From contig CM054153.1 of assembly GCA_028751875.1 (NCBI GenBank), positions 14,249,573 through 14,313,572 of the forward strand: 64,000 nucleotides of DNA, read 5' to 3'. The notes under the pieces are model-generated. The model was not told the DNA's origin. It searched no databases and saw nothing but the letters and a program-made list of their open reading frames with translations. Positions 10,581 through 21,940 of the stretch are shown piece after piece. The translations under genes and the position numbers were made by a program. This stretch comes from Rapana venosa (taxonomy: Eukaryota > Mollusca > Gastropoda > Neogastropoda > Muricidae). How positions within the stretch are numbered: the first letter of the stretch is position 1; each line of letters opens with the position of its first letter.

Positions 10581-11256
10581 TTAACCCTTCCACTGCTGGA
10601 TATAATTATTGGCGCTCACAGGAATTGCACTTAAAACCAAGAATGTTTAGCAGTGGCTACCTTGTTCTGTTTTAGGGTTTTTACACGCTTATGATTAACA
10701 CTAGATAGGTAAACCTATACATTTTTGGAAAGTAGAGACAATGTACAATGTGATACAAAAAACAAAAAAGACATTACCTAGCATGTAGCAGGAGATATCC
10801 CACAAATTGTATTGAAAAAACTCCCTAACAGGTAAGCCACCTCACCCTCTACTTTTCATCAACTACACCCCTTTCATGGCAGAGACACAGAACAGAATGA
10901 ACAACAAGGCAAAGCAACATGTGTTAAAGGCATTAGAAGTGTGAGATAAGACTCCACTTCATTCAGCGTCTTATGTTGGTCACTAGCCTATCACTTCCAC
11001 AACTGACTCCTTTAGGGTGGTGTCAACAACATTCCTTTCCAGATCATCATCACTCCTAGTAACCCTAACCACACAAAGGACTGGAAGTTAGACACTTGAG
11101 GGACCCTACCAAGTGAAAAGGAGGCACTTTTCCCTAAAGTTACAATAATATGAACCAGATGTTGAACCTGACTTATGCAAGGCCACAATCGTGGCCCATC
11201 GCAGTCTACCGGGAAGCCGCAGTCTACCGGGAAGCCGCTGTAGCTGTACGGGTTAA
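10581..11256. other. Non-coding stretch bounded by TTAACCC and GGGTTAA
   Basis: The interval starts TTAACCC (10581) and ends GGGTTAA (11256). Just inside the right end an 18-bp direct repeat (GCAGTCTACCGGGAAGCC) is tandem at about 11203-11238. The ends could mark a degraded TTAA-type MITE, but the terminal inverted similarity is only 7 bp, so this is weak. No coding exon is seen. Confidence 0.25.
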
Positions 11257-11636
11257 GATTGTCTTCAGCCATGACAAGCTCATTCTACTTGAAAGGACAA
11301 AAAATCCTCCTAAGTTGCCTATGTGGTGAGATACATGGAAAGACATACACACAGACCTCTCATCCAATGTGTACTTTTCAACCTTACCCTGAATCCAAGG
11401 TGAGATGAGTGAGACTGTGCTTATTCTGGGTGACCCCCCCAGGGTGTTAGGCTGGGAAACGCCAATTAATTGTACATTTTAATATGTGAAGGCAAATGCA
11501 GTGTGTGTGTGCGTGCGTGCGCATGCACTAGGAAATTACTGCTTATAAGTGATCTGGATACTTATTTGACATCTCAAGGGTGCTGCATTTTGAAAATGTA
11601 ATGTATATATATCTGTATACATATGTATGGAGACGG
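11257..11636. other. Intergenic, nothing recognised
   Basis: There is a small GT/GCGT tract at 11502-11524. Otherwise no family or exon was recognised. Confidence 0.45.
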
Positions 11637-11915
11637 GGTAGCTCAGTGGTTGGAGCACTCGCTTTCCCCCAGCCAAGTTAAGCAGCGTCGAGCGTGGTTA
11701 CCAATTGGATGGGTGACCGTTTGCGCGCCTTGGCTTCAGTACAGTTCCCCCCAGCTGTAAATGGGTACCTGCCCTCTTCAGGGTCAGGGAAGGTAAAGCA
11801 GCGAGGGAGAGGAGATGGGCGCCACCCTCAATACGCTGGCCCTAGAGAAAAGTGAGGTCTCTGACGCCTCGTTCCCCTAGACCTTAATATAGGTTATGGG
11901 ACACCTTTACCTTTT
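11637..11915 (+). mobile_element. SINE with tRNA-like A box and 5S rRNA-like promoter
   Basis: The head GGGTAGCTCAGTGGTTGGAG (11637-11656) resembles a tRNA 5' half. It runs into AAGTTAAGCAGCGTCGAGCG and TTGGATGGGTGACCG (11675-11719), which match the internal control region of 5S rRNA. The body has CAGCTGTAAATGGGTACCTG and AGGTAAAGCAGCGAGGGAGA, and ends near GGTTATGGGACACCTTTACC. A 3' fragment lies inverted at 49624-49745, and a copy without the 5S block at 46232-46335. This supports a dispersed SINE family using type 1 and type 2 pol III promoter pieces. Confidence 0.8.
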
Positions 11916-12034
11916 TTTTATACATATATCTGTAAAGTTAGTATACATATATATGTATATATATATATAAATTCATAGATTTGTGTAGGTGCTGGTATTT
12001 ATCTTGCAACGTAGCCTAATTTATGCTTGAAATA

Positions 12035-12870
12035 CTGCTGAGGGGTCTTTCAGTATAGAGCATCCCCACTTTCTAGAAATTCTGTACGAGAAATTTCCCC
12101 TATGGCTCTCTTTGTTTCTGTATTTTCCCCCCATTTTTCTATCCTTTCTCTCACTTAGTTTTTCTGCTTTCCCAGTCCATTCTTCTACTCTTTTTTTCCA
12201 AGCATATCTGAAAACTCCTCAGACATTGTATAACATTTTGCTGGTATTGTTTTGTTCTGGTTACCAGGTAGTTAGGGTGGGTACAGGATGCCCATTATGC
12301 ACCGTTATTTGCCTGTTCGGCTTTTTTAATGCTTTGAAATGTTTGTTGTTGTTTTGTTTTACTTTTTTTTTTAAACCTGGAGAAGACGTAGTACGTGGAA
12401 GAGCTGGCATCCTCAGCCAGCCTGGTTTTATTGGCCTTAAGAAATGAAGTGTGTTTTGGTTTTTTTTCATTCGTCAGATGGATAGCTTGGTCTGTTACAA
12501 AGGCGGCTGTATGCCGCAGGTCTTCCAAGTCTTCATAGAGCTTCTTGGCCACTGGGTGTGGTTTTGGGTCGAGCCAAATCCTCTTTCAGAGTGCCACCTC
12601 ATGTAGCGGGCAGGTGGCGGCACATGTTCTGTTGCCCTGCTGCCAGTCTTGCAAGGGAACAACTCTGCGTGGCCTTATGTGGAGCGTTGAGGAATGAAGT
12701 GATAAAGGTACCTTGTTACCCTGATGTGATTCAGGTGGATGGTATTGGATAGTCAAGGGGACTAGGAGATGTTGATTGAACTTGAAGTGAATAATATTGT
12801 GAATTATTGGAACTGAATGAGGTGACAGCCCTGATATGGCCTTTGTGGTCAGCTGGAGCTGTAAACATGA
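12035..12870 (-). mobile_element. LINE-U copy: coding C-terminus plus 3' end
   Basis: On the minus strand the region about 12690-12458 reads KKLYEDLEDLRHTAAFVTDQ, preceded by a Cys/His-containing stretch (CAATCPLHE) with one stop between them. This looks like the C-terminal end of LINEs that encode a zinc-knuckle or RNase H-type tail, a family assignment made by inference. It continues without a break into the block at 12450-12035, which recurs at 8706-9110 and 5988-6475, identifying that block as the LINE 3' end. The upstream block at 12770-12870 (GACAGCCCTGATATGGCCTT) matches 6600-6625. Confidence 0.65.
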
Positions 12871-12881
12871 AATGAAATGAC

Positions 12882-13050
12882 GGACACTGTAGCTAAGTGG
12901 TTAAGAACATTTGACTTCAATCATGTGTCCATGAAGTCGGATTTTAAATCTCTGCAGTGGCATGTGGCGAATTAAGGGTTGGTTTTTTTAACGGAAACAC
13001 AAACATACCCAGCATGCTTCCTGTACAAAAAAAACCGCTCTGAAGTTGGA
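12882..13050 (+). mobile_element. SINE-A copy (tRNA-derived)
   Basis: The head CACTGTAGCTAAGTGGTTAA has an A-box-like TAGCTAAGTGG. It is followed by GTCCATGAAGTCGGATTTTA, the diverged B-box region, then GGCGAATTAAGGG and ACATACCCAGCATGC. The same blocks occur in order at 29530-29790. This copy shows what the normal SINE-A looks like without the amplified head seen in GLMP intron 4. Confidence 0.8.
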
Positions 13051-13231
13051 ATGTGTCATCTGACGCCAGTGGGCAGAGCTCCTGCAGAGTTACAAGCACA
13101 GGAGACCTGGGACTATGCATCCCTCCCAATAAGGGAACAGAGAAAAGAGACAGACAGATAGTTAGGAGAACAGAGAATTCAAATACTAAATGTCCATAAA
13201 TACTCAACAAATACAATGTACACACAGCACT

Positions 13232-13237
13232 TTTATT
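13232..13237 (-). promoter_or_regulatory. NDUFA13: Likely polyadenylation signal of NDUFA13
   Basis: The plus strand TTTATT is AATAAA on the minus strand, about 400 bp past the NDUFA13 stop at 13633. It is the plausible end of a 3' UTR of about 400 nt. Position is the only support; no transcript data are available. Confidence 0.5.
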
Positions 13238-13632
13238 CATGAATAAGATTTAACAAGACTTTACACTGACATATTCCTCTCAAAGACAAGCAAGAAATCT
13301 CTTCTCACTCGAAATATTTCTAACTAAAAAATTCTACTTAACATTCAATCTGAACCACATTAACAAAACTTAACATGGAGCTCTTGTTTTGGTTTTCTTT
13401 CTTTCTCCGTTCTACAGGATTTTCTTGTTTTGACTCATACCACAAGCCTAGCAGTTTCGAAAAGAGAAAAAAAAAAAAAACCCATTCATCTGCCTGTTGA
13501 TTTAAAGCAACATTAAATTCTTCTCTCTTGGTATCAAACTAGCGCATGAGATTTACAACCAAAGTTGTAACAGTAAACCTGAACTGCACACACACTCTCG
13601 CGAAGAAGGCGAACTTTAAGCTACAGTCTTGC

Positions 13633-16600
13633 TCAGTGGTTCATGCCATCGTTGACGATGTGGAACTTCTCCCAGTAGGGGCAGTGAGCGAAGTACTCCT
13701 CAGTGGCGGGCCACAGCCAGCGGTTACGGATGTTGTGGTAGACGGGCTCTCCCCACAGCGTGCCGGTTTTCCAGCCCTCCACGTCCTTCATCAGTTCGTT
13801 CTCCTCTTCCCGGTTGGCCAGGAACTGCTTCAGCATCCTGCGTTCACAACAAATTGAACGCTTCAGTCTTATGTGACTGCCTTGAAAAAAGTAGAACATT
13901 AAATTGTACTCCCAAGTGTAACACCTTGGGGGTCACCCAGAATATGTATTCTGTCTCATACCACCCTACTGGATGAGAAGTTAAGGTCCGCGATTCTTTT
14001 TCTAGAGTATTGTGCCATAAAGGGCAGCCCAACTCTCAACTTAAAGAGAATATTTTCACATTTAAATCTGTTGTTTTCAGGAAAAAAATGGTTGCAAATA
14101 GTCTTCATACTTCTGAGTGTTCTTTTCAGATTAATTAAGTCAACCACTGGTATTTGACAGACAATGTTGTTCCTGATGACTGAAAGAGCCTTTCTCTTTG
14201 GATGAAGGCAGCACAAGATAACCAGATCTCACTAACAGAAGGCCTGTGTTTGAAACCTGGACATTACTACGGTAACATTAACATCAAATATCTTTTACTA
14301 TGTGCTAAAGCCACCAGCTGTAAAGCCATTGATTTTATATTTCTCCCTACACTGACTGATAGCTTGATTTTTATTGTCTTGAAAATGTGAATTATATCAT
14401 TTATATGTTATCTAAAATGGATAGCTTGATTTTTTTGGTCTTGAAGTTGTGAATTATATCATTTATATGTTATCTAAAATGCAACAAAGAAAATTATCAA
14501 TTAAAAAGACGCTGATACCACATAAAGAACACACTGGGCTATCAAAATGATGGCCTGATAAAGTTTGGCCAATGTTGGCTTCAGCAGATTCTGGAAAGTT
14601 ATCAAGTTTGTTTTAAATTTAAAATTTTTTTTTTATCCTTCCTTGCTTATTCAAGATATTTTTAAAATTTGGTTCTTTTATATCGAGGATAATGGAATAA
14701 GCACTTATGTGCTTTTCTGTCATCTGTTCCCACCGGCACACAATGGCCTACTCTTACGAAAAGCAGAACAGGATTTAATGTGTGCGCAAGATGTTCTGCG
14801 TGCGTTCGCACACAGGACCTTGGTTTATAGTCTCATCCGAAGGATTTACCAAGAAGGGGCAAGGGGTTAGAGAGGGGGAGGGAAACAGAATGTGTGTGTG
14901 GAGAGAGAGAGAGAGAATGCATGAAAGGATCAATTTCTGGTCACGCTTTTGCTAAAAGGATTTCTTGGCAGTGTTGATGCATATGATGGTCTAAGTAATG
15001 TATACAGACAAATCTCCCACGAAAAAAGTGTAAACTCTGCACATGCATTCATTTTTATGAGATGGTGGATACTTGCTTTACTTCAATTTATGTGTGTCAT
15101 GTGTACATCAATGAGTATGCATGATGAGCGCCAGAACTCACATTCTTTGCTGCTCTGCGACAATGAGAGGAGTGATGGCAATCCTGGCATCTCTCATCTC
15201 TAGCTCCTCTTTCCTGAAAACAAAACAGTTCTCCTGAGAAATGATGGAGAAAACACTGAAAATCTTTATTGTCATTCCTGATGAAGGCTTTTTCAGTTTT
15301 GATACAGCCAGGGGGAGGAGGGGTGAGTGACAATTTATCAAAGCAGTATGAAAACAAAGAAAACAAATCCCCCCCCACCCCCAACCCCCCCCCCCCCCCA
15401 AACAACCCAAATAAACAAAAAAACCCAACCAACAAAACAAATTAAAAAATCCCAAACAAACAAAAAACAAATTTAATAGCAACCCAACCAACTGTTTTTA
15501 TCAACGAAAAAAGAACATAGCCCTGTCCCCACTCTCTTTGATCTCTCGATCTCTCTCAAGATCTCTGAGGGTTAAAAGAATAATCATCTCTCTCTCTCTC
15601 TCTGAGGGTTAAAAGAATGATCATAACAATTGCTTTTTAAGGGTTTTTAAAAGATATATAATTTTTTTTTATATGGAACCCTTTGAGAGATGGAAGGAGA
15701 AAGGGACAGAACAGCCAGAAGCAAAACTGAATAATAGAAAAGAAAATTGAGAACAGCAAAAATGAACTCTACTACCCCCATACAAGCCCTGTCACCATGT
15801 TAAGAATTACCTATTGGTTTAACACTGCTGCTGTATTCAAACTACCAAGGCTTAACAAAGTCACTGTTCACTTCAGTTGTTCCTTGTGTTGACACCCTAG
15901 CAAATAGGAGGTCCAGTGCATAAACACATGCATTCATGCAATATAACTTGCAGATCATACACTACATACTAAAGTACATAGCCAGCGTTTAAGTATATTT
16001 CATAATGATAATGACAGAACAAAATATCTGTAACCTTTGTCGTTTTCTGTCAAAGTAATAGAGAGCCCACATGGTTCCAGTGAAGGCAGAGAACAGTCCA
16101 AATGTTGCAATGCCTGAAATATGAAAAAAAAAAAGAACATACATTAATGACAAACCTTTGTCTTGCATGTTTATTACTAATTGAACAGTTGCTATCACAT
16201 GCCCATCATCACAATATTTGCATACTAGCCTGTATTATGCACACACACAAAACAAACCAGCACATCACATTATAAGTTTAAACACAAGTGCACGTACACA
16301 AAGACCTAGAGATACTTTAAAAAAATGCACACTCTGTGTGTGTGTGCGCGCACGCCCCCGCAATTTGTTAATTTCTTAAAGCACGGTGTGTGTGTGTGCG
16401 ATTGATTTTGTATGTGTGTGTGATTTTGTGTGTGTCACTGTGTGTGTGTGTGTGTTGCGATTATTAACTTTCATTGTCATCGGTTCATTTGACAAGCGAC
16501 TGCCGATTCTTACAACAGATTTCTCTCCACAGACTCTACAATCAAATGCTACCGAGTATCAACTATCATGATTCGTCTGCTACTGCTAGCCTAGTGCTTC

Positions 16601-16842
16601 CTGAATTTGTCAGGACAGAATGCTTTCACTGTTTCAGTCAAGCAGTCAGTCGTCTGCCGCCTGTCGGCATCGACGATCGGAAGTAACTATGTACCTGTTC
16701 TTTTTGAAAGCTGAAAATCACTGTATTTTTGCTTACACCTGGATTACTTACCACCTAGTTTCTTCTTCGCAACTCTCTTTGCCCATTCTATATCTTGATA
16801 CCCCCCTGGAGGGGGCATCTCCTGTTTGTACTTCGGAGCCAT
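13633..16842 (-). CDS. NDUFA13: NDUFA13 / GRIM-19, complex I accessory subunit (4 exons)
   Basis: Coding exons are 16842-16752, 16113-16035, 15213-15142 and 13837-13633 (stop TGA at 13635-13633). All introns are GT-AG and phases join cleanly (91+79+72+205 nt), giving 148 aa against about 144 in human. The N-terminus MAPKYKQEMPPPGGYQDIEW matches the conserved QdmPPpGGY start of GRIM-19. Exon 2 holds the single membrane helix (GIATFGLFSAFTGTMWALYY) followed by the basic DRKRQR. Exon 3 has the ARIAITPLIVAEQQR helix, equivalent to ARIALLPLLQAE, and exon 4 has NELMKDVEGWKTG, the conserved MKDVpdWkvG. In animals this protein sits in the membrane arm of mitochondrial NADH dehydrogenase and is also reported as a STAT3 partner in mammals. 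Its start lies 120 bp from the divergent GLMP start, so the two probably share a promoter. A SINE-B lies in intron 3. Confidence 0.95.
14685..14850 (-). mobile_element. SINE-B 3' half in NDUFA13 intron 3
   Basis: On the minus strand it ends with AGCACATAAGTGCTTATTCC and TTATCCTCGATATAAAAGAA, preceded by GTAAGAGTAGGCCATTGTGT and the GGGAACAGATGACA block. It matches 20640-20810 (plus) and 31500-31705 (minus). The tRNA-like head is absent. It lies in the same transcriptional sense as NDUFA13. Confidence 0.85.
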
Positions 16843-16961
16843 CTTGACCTCTACAAAGAAGGGGCAATAACAATTAGCCTGCCACACGCTTGTAGAGTTA
16901 CTTCGCTTTGTTTTGTTCAGCGCATGTGATCACCAGGTCATGTGACCAGAAACAGACGAAA
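16843..16961. promoter_or_regulatory. Bidirectional NDUFA13/GLMP promoter with E-box motifs
   Basis: The 119 bp between the two start codons must hold both 5' UTRs and the core promoter, unless a non-coding first exon exists further out. It contains GGTCATGTGACC (16936-16947), an almost perfect palindrome with the M-box TCATGTGA, and a second GCATGTGATC at 16922-16931. These resemble the MiT/TFE (MITF, TFEB) sites that control lysosomal genes, though the strict CLEAR core is CACGTG rather than CATGTG. No TATA box is seen. Confidence 0.7.
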
Positions 16962-19900
16962 ATGGCGAGAAGAAGTATGAGCGGAGTTTGTATCTTAACG
17001 TTTTTTGCGTTTCTTACGCTCGCTGTTGCAGATGTCGGCAAAAGAAACGTAAGTATTTCACTAATTACAGAAGCACTTTCTTGTTATAGGCTGTCAGTCT
17101 GCAAAAGTGGACAATTTGTTTTTGAAAGAAAAAGAATTCATGGGCGTGATGCGTGAACTCTGGTCTTGTGACAGTCAATAATGAATGAATCATGCGTGCT
17201 AGTTCATCTATTCTGACCGATTTTTCAAGATGAATAAAGCTTCTAACTTAATTGAATTAAACCTTACAGTAAACTTTCAGCCTTTGACACTCTCATGGTT
17301 GCAGTGGTAAATTCACTTTTGACTTCAAGCTCTTGTCTTCTGCTGTAGTTTACGACATAGCCAGAAATCAGAGATCATGAATTTAGTACTTTATCAGTGA
17401 AGCTGGACAAAAGATGGATAGAAAATAATGACCTGATAATGAGCGATAGGTAGGCTAACTTTTTTGGGGATAAACTCCTATCCTTTCTTTCACTGTCATG
17501 TTGTCTAGATGTAGTTGAAAATGATACTATGATTGATTTCTCACCTGCTTAGGATGATTTACTTCCATCTATGGTTGGGTGATGATTGGGTGATGATTGG
17601 CAGATGTGTTGTACTTGTAGTACTTAGTACTAAAAAAGTAATGGTACTATTTACTAAATTAGTAGTACTGAAAAAGTAATGGTACTAATTAGTACTGTTA
17701 GTATTACAAGTAAAGGAGTAATGTAGGGAACTGGCTCAAGCCTAAGGATCATCAGTCATGGCTTATTGAATGTCCCATCCATCATCATTTTCTTTGCATG
17801 GATGCTCATTAAATCCCCCTGCCTGTCTCTCTCTTCTCTGTATTAAAAAAACCCCAGTAAGTTCAGTGCCAATGGTTGCTTGGTGGACATGGTGATTATA
17901 GTGGATATATTTTTCTTCCTTCAGATGTATAGAAGTACATTTGTGGCCTCATTGAGAGTAATAATTCTTTTAATGAGGTTTGGACATCATACTCATACTG
18001 TGTTCAGTGTCGTCTGCTTTTTTGTGGTCAATTTAAGAATTACCTACACTTAAGACCTGTGTTTGTATGTGATCACTTATGACTTGGGGCTGGGCACTTC
18101 AGAACATACTATGGAAGAAAGCATAAAGTCCTGGCGTATGTGTTAGATGTAACTCAGTAACTTACTTTGGCAGCATCATTACTAGTACCATACACATCCA
18201 CAACATGCAGAAAAAGTACCAATACTAATAAGAGTACTTAGGAGTAGCTGAAGTTGAGACTGGCATGAACCTAAGCTTTATGGCTTATTAATATCCATCT
18301 TTGTTCATAAACCGAGTTGTTCATTTTAGATTGTTTAATACAGGTGCAGGGTAGCCTGGTAGTTAGGTTGTTGCACTTGTGATTTGACCGCCCATGTTAA
18401 AACCACCACCGAGATACCTGTTTAAGGCAATTTTTTGCCCTGGAGTTAACGTCGGTAGTATTCCCCAAAGTTGGAATGCGGCTTCCTAAATCAGTAAATG
18501 GTTGGGAAGAAACAGTTGGCAGAGTTGCGTACATAAAAATCTCACCATTGGTGAACTTTGGAGCTCTAGCCCAAGAACACCCCCCCTCCCAACCCCCCCC
18601 CCCCCCCAACCCCATCCCCCCAAATAAAAACAACCACCCCACACCAGTACTGACTCCAGTAAAAGTCTTTAAACAGAGGCCCCTAGTGTGAATGCACACA
18701 CACCATCTTGTGCACACATTAAAATCTGTTCTGCCTTTAGGAAGATTAGGGCATTCATGCCAGTAACTGAGCAAGAAGGGATAAAAATAAAAATAAAACC
18801 CCACATATACTGGTGTAATGTTTAGACATCATCCCCATAGCTTCAATGTGGCTACCTTAATGGTGGGCAAAAATGGTTGCATGCAAAAATCTTACCTTGG
18901 GTGAACCTCGGAGCTCTAGCTTTCATGAAGTGAATCTCCAGGATTTGAAGCCCATTTTAGTTGTTGTTGGATGGATATTTTGGTGGTCACCACCCCAGGT
19001 GAGCGTCTCGCTCAGTCTGATTTTGTGACCAACCCTTTATTGTCGTCAGAACAGGGCGTAGTAGGTGGTGTCCTGCGAATGTTAGCTCAGATCAGTCACC
19101 ACGGAACACCTGATATTGATGGGCTCTCTGTGAGCTTCTGATCTTAAGGATATGACATAATTTTCTGAGTATGGCTGGGGCAGGGAGAAGTGGTGTGGAA
19201 ACAGCAGGACAGGAACATTACAGAAGATGAGGTGGGGCCAATTAAAAAATAAATTTTTTACAAAGGGGTGGATTTGCATGACTGCTGGATGCTGTGTCAG
19301 TGCATTGGTCAAGTCCACAGTCTGAGAGATCATGTGCTCAGGCAATGTGATGATCAGTATGCACACCCAGTGGGATGCCTAGTGTTCACCACAGTCCCCC
19401 CCCCCCCCCCCCCCCCCAAATAAGAAACATTTTAAATAAATTTTGCATGTTCTACATTAATCCCTGGTCGTATTGTGACTACCTTAGTTTAAAAACAGTC
19501 ACATACGCAAAAATATTGCCATTGGTAAAACTTGGAGCTTTAATCGAGGATTGAAAAAAAAAAGACAAAAATAAAAACTATGTGATTAAAATACAAATTT
19601 TACATGACAAATATCATTGTGAAAGCAAACAGGTGCAGCAATGTTCCATGCTTTGTCTGAGAATGTGTCAAGTCTCTCTGTGCGGCCATCAACTCTTTTC
19701 CTGTGCGAACTCTCATATTTTTTAGCCCATACTGAAAAATGGGGTGTGATGCTGTCTTGCTAGAAGATTTGCAGTACTGTTAATGAGGACAAATGGTAGG
19801 AATTGAATCATTTAAAGGCAGTACTTGCATGTACTGAGGAGAAAAAAAAGAAGGCAGAATTGAACGGTTTGATCAAGAAAAAAGATTGAAGTTGGACTGA

Positions 19901-21896
19901 ATAAGGAAAAAGGCAGAAGTTGAACTCTTCATAAAGAAGGAAAAGAACATGAGATTTCAACCATTTAGAGAGATTAAAAAAAAAGAAAGAAAAAAGGACG
20001 AGTTTTCCATTGAATAAAAAAAAAAATGCAGGGAGTTAACAGTTTAGCAAGAAAAAAAAAAGGCGGTAAGGAACAAAGGATGTCGCTAATACAGCCAAGA
20101 AGGCTGAAGTTACCATCATTTCATAATCTCAGATTTTATATTGCATAGTGTACAGATTCAGCATAACACAGTCAAGGGTCCAGGACCCAGTGCTAAAACT
20201 AGCCCCTTTCTTTTACCAAGTGTGGTCAGCTTCTGCTATAATCAGCACCAGCTGGAATGGAATGACTAGCAGCGGAAAGCAGCCGAAAATGTGGAAAACT
20301 GACAGCTGTGATATTGATGTCAGTGGCACCACACGTGATTCAGAAAGCCCACCATCTTATCATTGTAGTGCCATCTTGCAGGCAACAGGGCAGCATTTGC
20401 CAAGCTGTTCATGTATGTATTCTGACTCTGCTGGCAGTATCGTTGACGGACAGGATGACGTAATTATTAGCTGTGATCTTATTTGTGTTCAATGAATTTT
20501 TCTTTTAGATATGAACTGCCATATACAGCATGGACCCCATGTGCGTAAGCACATATGCGCACGTGTGCACACCCCCGTGCATGCACACACACACACTCAA
20601 GTGTGTGCACACATACACACACGCTTACACACACCGAATGCACGCAGAACATCTTGCACACACCTTAAATCCTGTTCTGCTTTTCGTAAGAGTAGGCCAT
20701 TGTGTGCCGGTGGGAACAGATGACAGAATTTACAAAACCGCATACACACGGGGACTGGATGTAAGAAAGCACAGAAGTGCTTATTCCATTATCCTCAATA
20801 TGAAAGAATAAAAAAAAAAAAAAAAAATAAAAATAAAATAAACACCGATCGTTGGTCTAGAGGTAGTGCACTTGCCCAGAAAATGAAAAGTCCAGGTTTG
20901 ATACCCATTTGTGCTGAAAACTTTTCCCTCATTCACTAGACTGTTAGTGTGGTCTGTGTGCTAGTCTTTTGGGTGAGATAATCAACCGAAGTTCCATCTG
21001 CTACACACAAAAAGCACACATAAAAGAACCCATGGCAACAATAGAGTTGCTCCTGGCAAAATTCGTAGAAGAAAGCCACTGTGATAGGGAAACAGGAAAA
21101 GAAATTTTTTTTAAAAAAAGGTGGTGCTGCTCTTGTGGCAGAGTGCTTCCCTTGGTGAGACTGAGAGCAGCCCGAGTTTCACGCAGAGAAAACTTCCATG
21201 ACTTTAAATGGTATGCAAGTACACACAAAGTCTCTGGAATGATTATTACACCCTCCCACTCATTCCCCCAAAACCAAAATCTCTTTCTCCCCCCGCCCCC
21301 CAAAAAATCAAAACAACTACCTCCCCCCCACCAAACCCCAAACAAAACCAAACCAAAAAAGCCTAAACAACTCGTATCTCATGCGTAATATATATATATA
21401 TATATATATATATTCTTTTAACATTATATGATATTCTGTCGTTTATTCTCTGTTCTCAGGTGGAGACTGTTCTGTACCCTGACTGTGCAAAATATCCCAG
21501 CTGCACAAAACGGATCGGCCCAAATGCCACCGACAACACCAGTTTCCCAAACGTCGTCTACGTCCGCTCATCAGCCAAAGACGACGTTCTTCATTTCGTC
21601 ATGACCACGGTCAATTTGCCCAGCATCCTGGTGGTGCACACAGTGAGAGACGAGAAGCAACGGCTGAGCGTGAACTGGGATCGTCTTCTGGCCAACAACA
21701 CGGCCGATTTGAAGGGTGCCATCTACACCAACGGCAGCCTTTACCACGGCCAGACTCTGTACAGTTTTGTCCTTACGTTCTCCAGGGTATGTGCATGTTA
21801 CATGGATGTGTGTGTGCGTGTATCTATCTATCTATCTATATCTATATATCTATCTATATCTATCTATATATATATATATCTATATATATATCTATC

Positions 21897-21940
<44 letters not shown>

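Noticed and set aside
10581..11256. Second TTAA-bounded transposon
   Set aside because: Only 7 bp of inverted terminal similarity could be seen, which may be chance. It is listed as unassigned DNA.
11675..11719. Possible 5S rRNA gene
   Set aside because: Only the internal control region is present. The flanking 5S arms are missing and the segment lies within a SINE.
17618..18250. DNA transposon with AGTACT-rich ends in GLMP intron 1
   Set aside because: The short palindromic TAGTACT and GTACTAAT strings repeat locally, but no consistent terminal inverted repeats or target duplication could be defined.
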